Source of the DNA: CBFHSD01 sp965658375
GTDB taxonomy: Bacteria > Bacteroidota > Bacteroidia > Flavobacteriales_G > Salibacteraceae
Assembly (NCBI GenBank): GCA_965658375.1
Contig: CBFHSD010000006.1
Span: 1 to 64,000 of the forward strand
Direction: 5' to 3'
DNA: 64,000 nucleotides
The notes below the pieces were generated by a model that worked only from the letters and a program-made list of their open reading frames with translations, was not told the DNA's origin and made no database searches. The position numbers and the translations under genes were made by a program. Below are positions 63,163 through 64,000 of this stretch, piece after piece; position 1 is the stretch's first letter; the number at the start of each line of letters is the position of its first letter.

Positions 63163-63191
63163 CAAATATAATCTGTCGACTCAATCATCAA
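63163..63191 (-). promoter_or_regulatory. Promoter of the DUF5606 gene
   Basis: On the minus strand, TTG (63191-63189), an 18-base spacer, then TATATTTG (63170-63163) followed by CATCC. The ATG is 20 bases downstream, giving a short 5' untranslated region. Confidence 0.78.
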
Positions 63192-63207
63192 CAGCGAATC
63201 TTTATTC

Positions 63208-64000
63208 TTATTGGATGATTATACGAACCGAATTGAAACCGTTTTCCCTTTTGACTTGTAACACATACACTCCAGGTTCTATTTGAGAAACATCTACCGT
63301 GTGATTATTTGCCTTAAAGACCTCTTGATGAACCAATTGCCCATTTAGGTTAATCAAATCAACTTGTTGAATCTTTTGGTTTGGCGATTCTATCGTAAAT
63401 CTGTTTTTTGCCGGATTCGGGTATACTTTTATTTCGGTCTGCTGGGAAAGCTCTCGTGTATTGCTTGGCTCTTGCCCATTGTACTTCTTAAATGCAGAAT
63501 CTGCAAAAATCTCTAAGGAATCTAATTCATAAGCTCCTAATAAGGCAAAAGCCACAGTAGCCGTATCTCCTGGCGCTATATCTCCAAGAAAGCCACTTAC
63601 CGTTTGCGTTACATCATTTCCAGTGCTTGTTCCCACTCCTGCTTGGCCTCTATAGGTGCTGAGCACTTCATATTTATCTGGTGTATTGAATCCATTGGTA
63701 GTGGTAATTCCATCTTCACCTGTATTTGTATTGTCCATACAATAGGCGTTGAAAAGCTGATTGGTGAGCAGTTGAACTCCCGCAATAGGCACTTCTCCAC
63801 TTCCTGTATACACCGAATAAGCGAATTTTTTGTCGCTGCGGGCGTAGGCTTGATTCTTATCGTAATCTTTGATATCGAAATCCATCCATACTCCCGCAAA
63901 AACAGAATCAAGCTGTACCAAAGAATGATTGATCACTTTGTATTCTGCAATAACATAATTTTGGTTCCCTTCTGTGTTCCATGCATAGTAATTCTGAATC
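63208..64000 (-). CDS. Secreted protein with T9SS type-A sorting domain (C-terminal part)
   Basis: The gene runs off the right edge; about 263 C-terminal residues are visible, with reading frame open to base 64000. The C-terminal 85 or so residues form a type-A sorting domain: TEIKVYPNPAKNRFTIES, then QQVDLINLNGQLVHQE and the terminal GVYVLQVKRENGFNSVRIIIQ. This directs export through the type IX system and often attachment to the surface. The upstream part (YVIAEYKVINHSLVQLDSVFAGVWMDFDI) resembles a beta-rich domain seen near the end of long T9SS proteins, including some subtilisin-like proteases, but no catalytic motif is in view. A GTG at 63936 is not the real start. Confidence 0.87.
   Translation of the reverse strand, partial: IQNYYAWNTEGNQNYVIAEYKVINHSLVQLDSVFAGVWMDFDIKDYDKNQAYARSDKKFAYSVYTGSGEVPIAGVQLLTNQLFNAYCMDNTNTGEDGITTTNGFNTPDKYEVLSTYRGQAGVGTSTGNDVTQTVSGFLGDIAPGDTATVAFALLGAYELDSLEIFADSAFKKYNGQEPSNTRELSQQTEIKVYPNPAKNRFTIESPNQKIQQVDLINLNGQLVHQEVFKANNHTVDVSQIEPGVYVLQVKRENGFNSVRIIIQ

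Overview
This window is an ordinary chromosomal stretch of a Bacteroidota genome, most likely a marine-type Flavobacteriales member (Cryomorphaceae/Schleiferiaceae/Crocinitomicaceae-like; the family is inference). The lineage evidence is type IX secretion (T9SS) sorting domains (type B at 32421-36068 and 39466-40740, type A at 63208-64000), a TonB receptor with a DUF4249 lipoprotein, a fused SecDF, a type III glutamine synthetase, DUF2851/DUF4924/DUF5606 proteins, almost no Shine-Dalgarno sequences, and promoters of the Bacteroidota form TTG-N18-20-TAnnTTTG. No insertion sequence, prophage, CRISPR array or rRNA operon was seen, and no gene-free gap reaches 300 bases.

Region 1 (1-11204, all minus strand) is the translation/transcription superoperon. 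In transcription order it reads rpsU, a terminator, xerC-type recombinase, hpf, a terminator, then tRNA-Thr(UGU)-Tyr(GUA)-Gly(UCC)-Thr(GGU)-tuf-tRNA-Trp(CCA)-secE-nusG-rplK-rplA-rplJ-rplL-rpoB-rpoC (cut by the window edge). The tRNA-tuf order matches E. coli thrU-tyrU-glyT-thrT-tufB. Several intergenic hairpins lack U-tracts and look like processing or attenuation sites.

Region 2 (11270-31847, almost all minus) holds housekeeping genes: acyl-CoA dehydrogenase, a helix-hairpin-helix protein, an AGCS symporter, a close-packed run purM-prfA-pyrF-DUF2851-PspC-K+ channel-RmlD-like reductase, a PorE-like OmpA protein, glnN, a Na+/Ca2+ exchanger with tatA, secDF, a DCC-family protein and malate dehydrogenase.

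Region 3 (32011-41313) is a cell-surface region. It contains a small secreted protein, a 1215-residue T9SS cargo adhesin, a TonB receptor and DUF4249 lipoprotein, and then, on the other strand, an ECF sigma factor followed by a membrane protein. That membrane protein has the layout of an anti-sigma factor but ends in PKD and T9SS type-B domains. This pair is the best candidate for a little-described regulatory system.

Region 4 (41453-52225) carries purB, an ABC exporter, a decayed hybrid histidine kinase, a small lipoprotein, the polyphosphate pair ppk1-ppx, an orphan gene and comEC. Region 5 (52288-64000) carries an SLC12-like permease, a bifunctional OlsF-like aminolipid acyltransferase, a metallo-beta-lactamase-fold hydrolase, DUF4924, an OmpH/Skp-like protein, a glycosyltransferase/formyltransferase cluster, murB, DUF5606 and a truncated T9SS type-A cargo protein.

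Several starts were moved from the longest possible ORF to internal ATGs where a promoter -7 box or gene spacing argued for it (symporter, DUF4249, SLC12-like permease, first glycosyltransferase, formyltransferase, murB, DUF5606).
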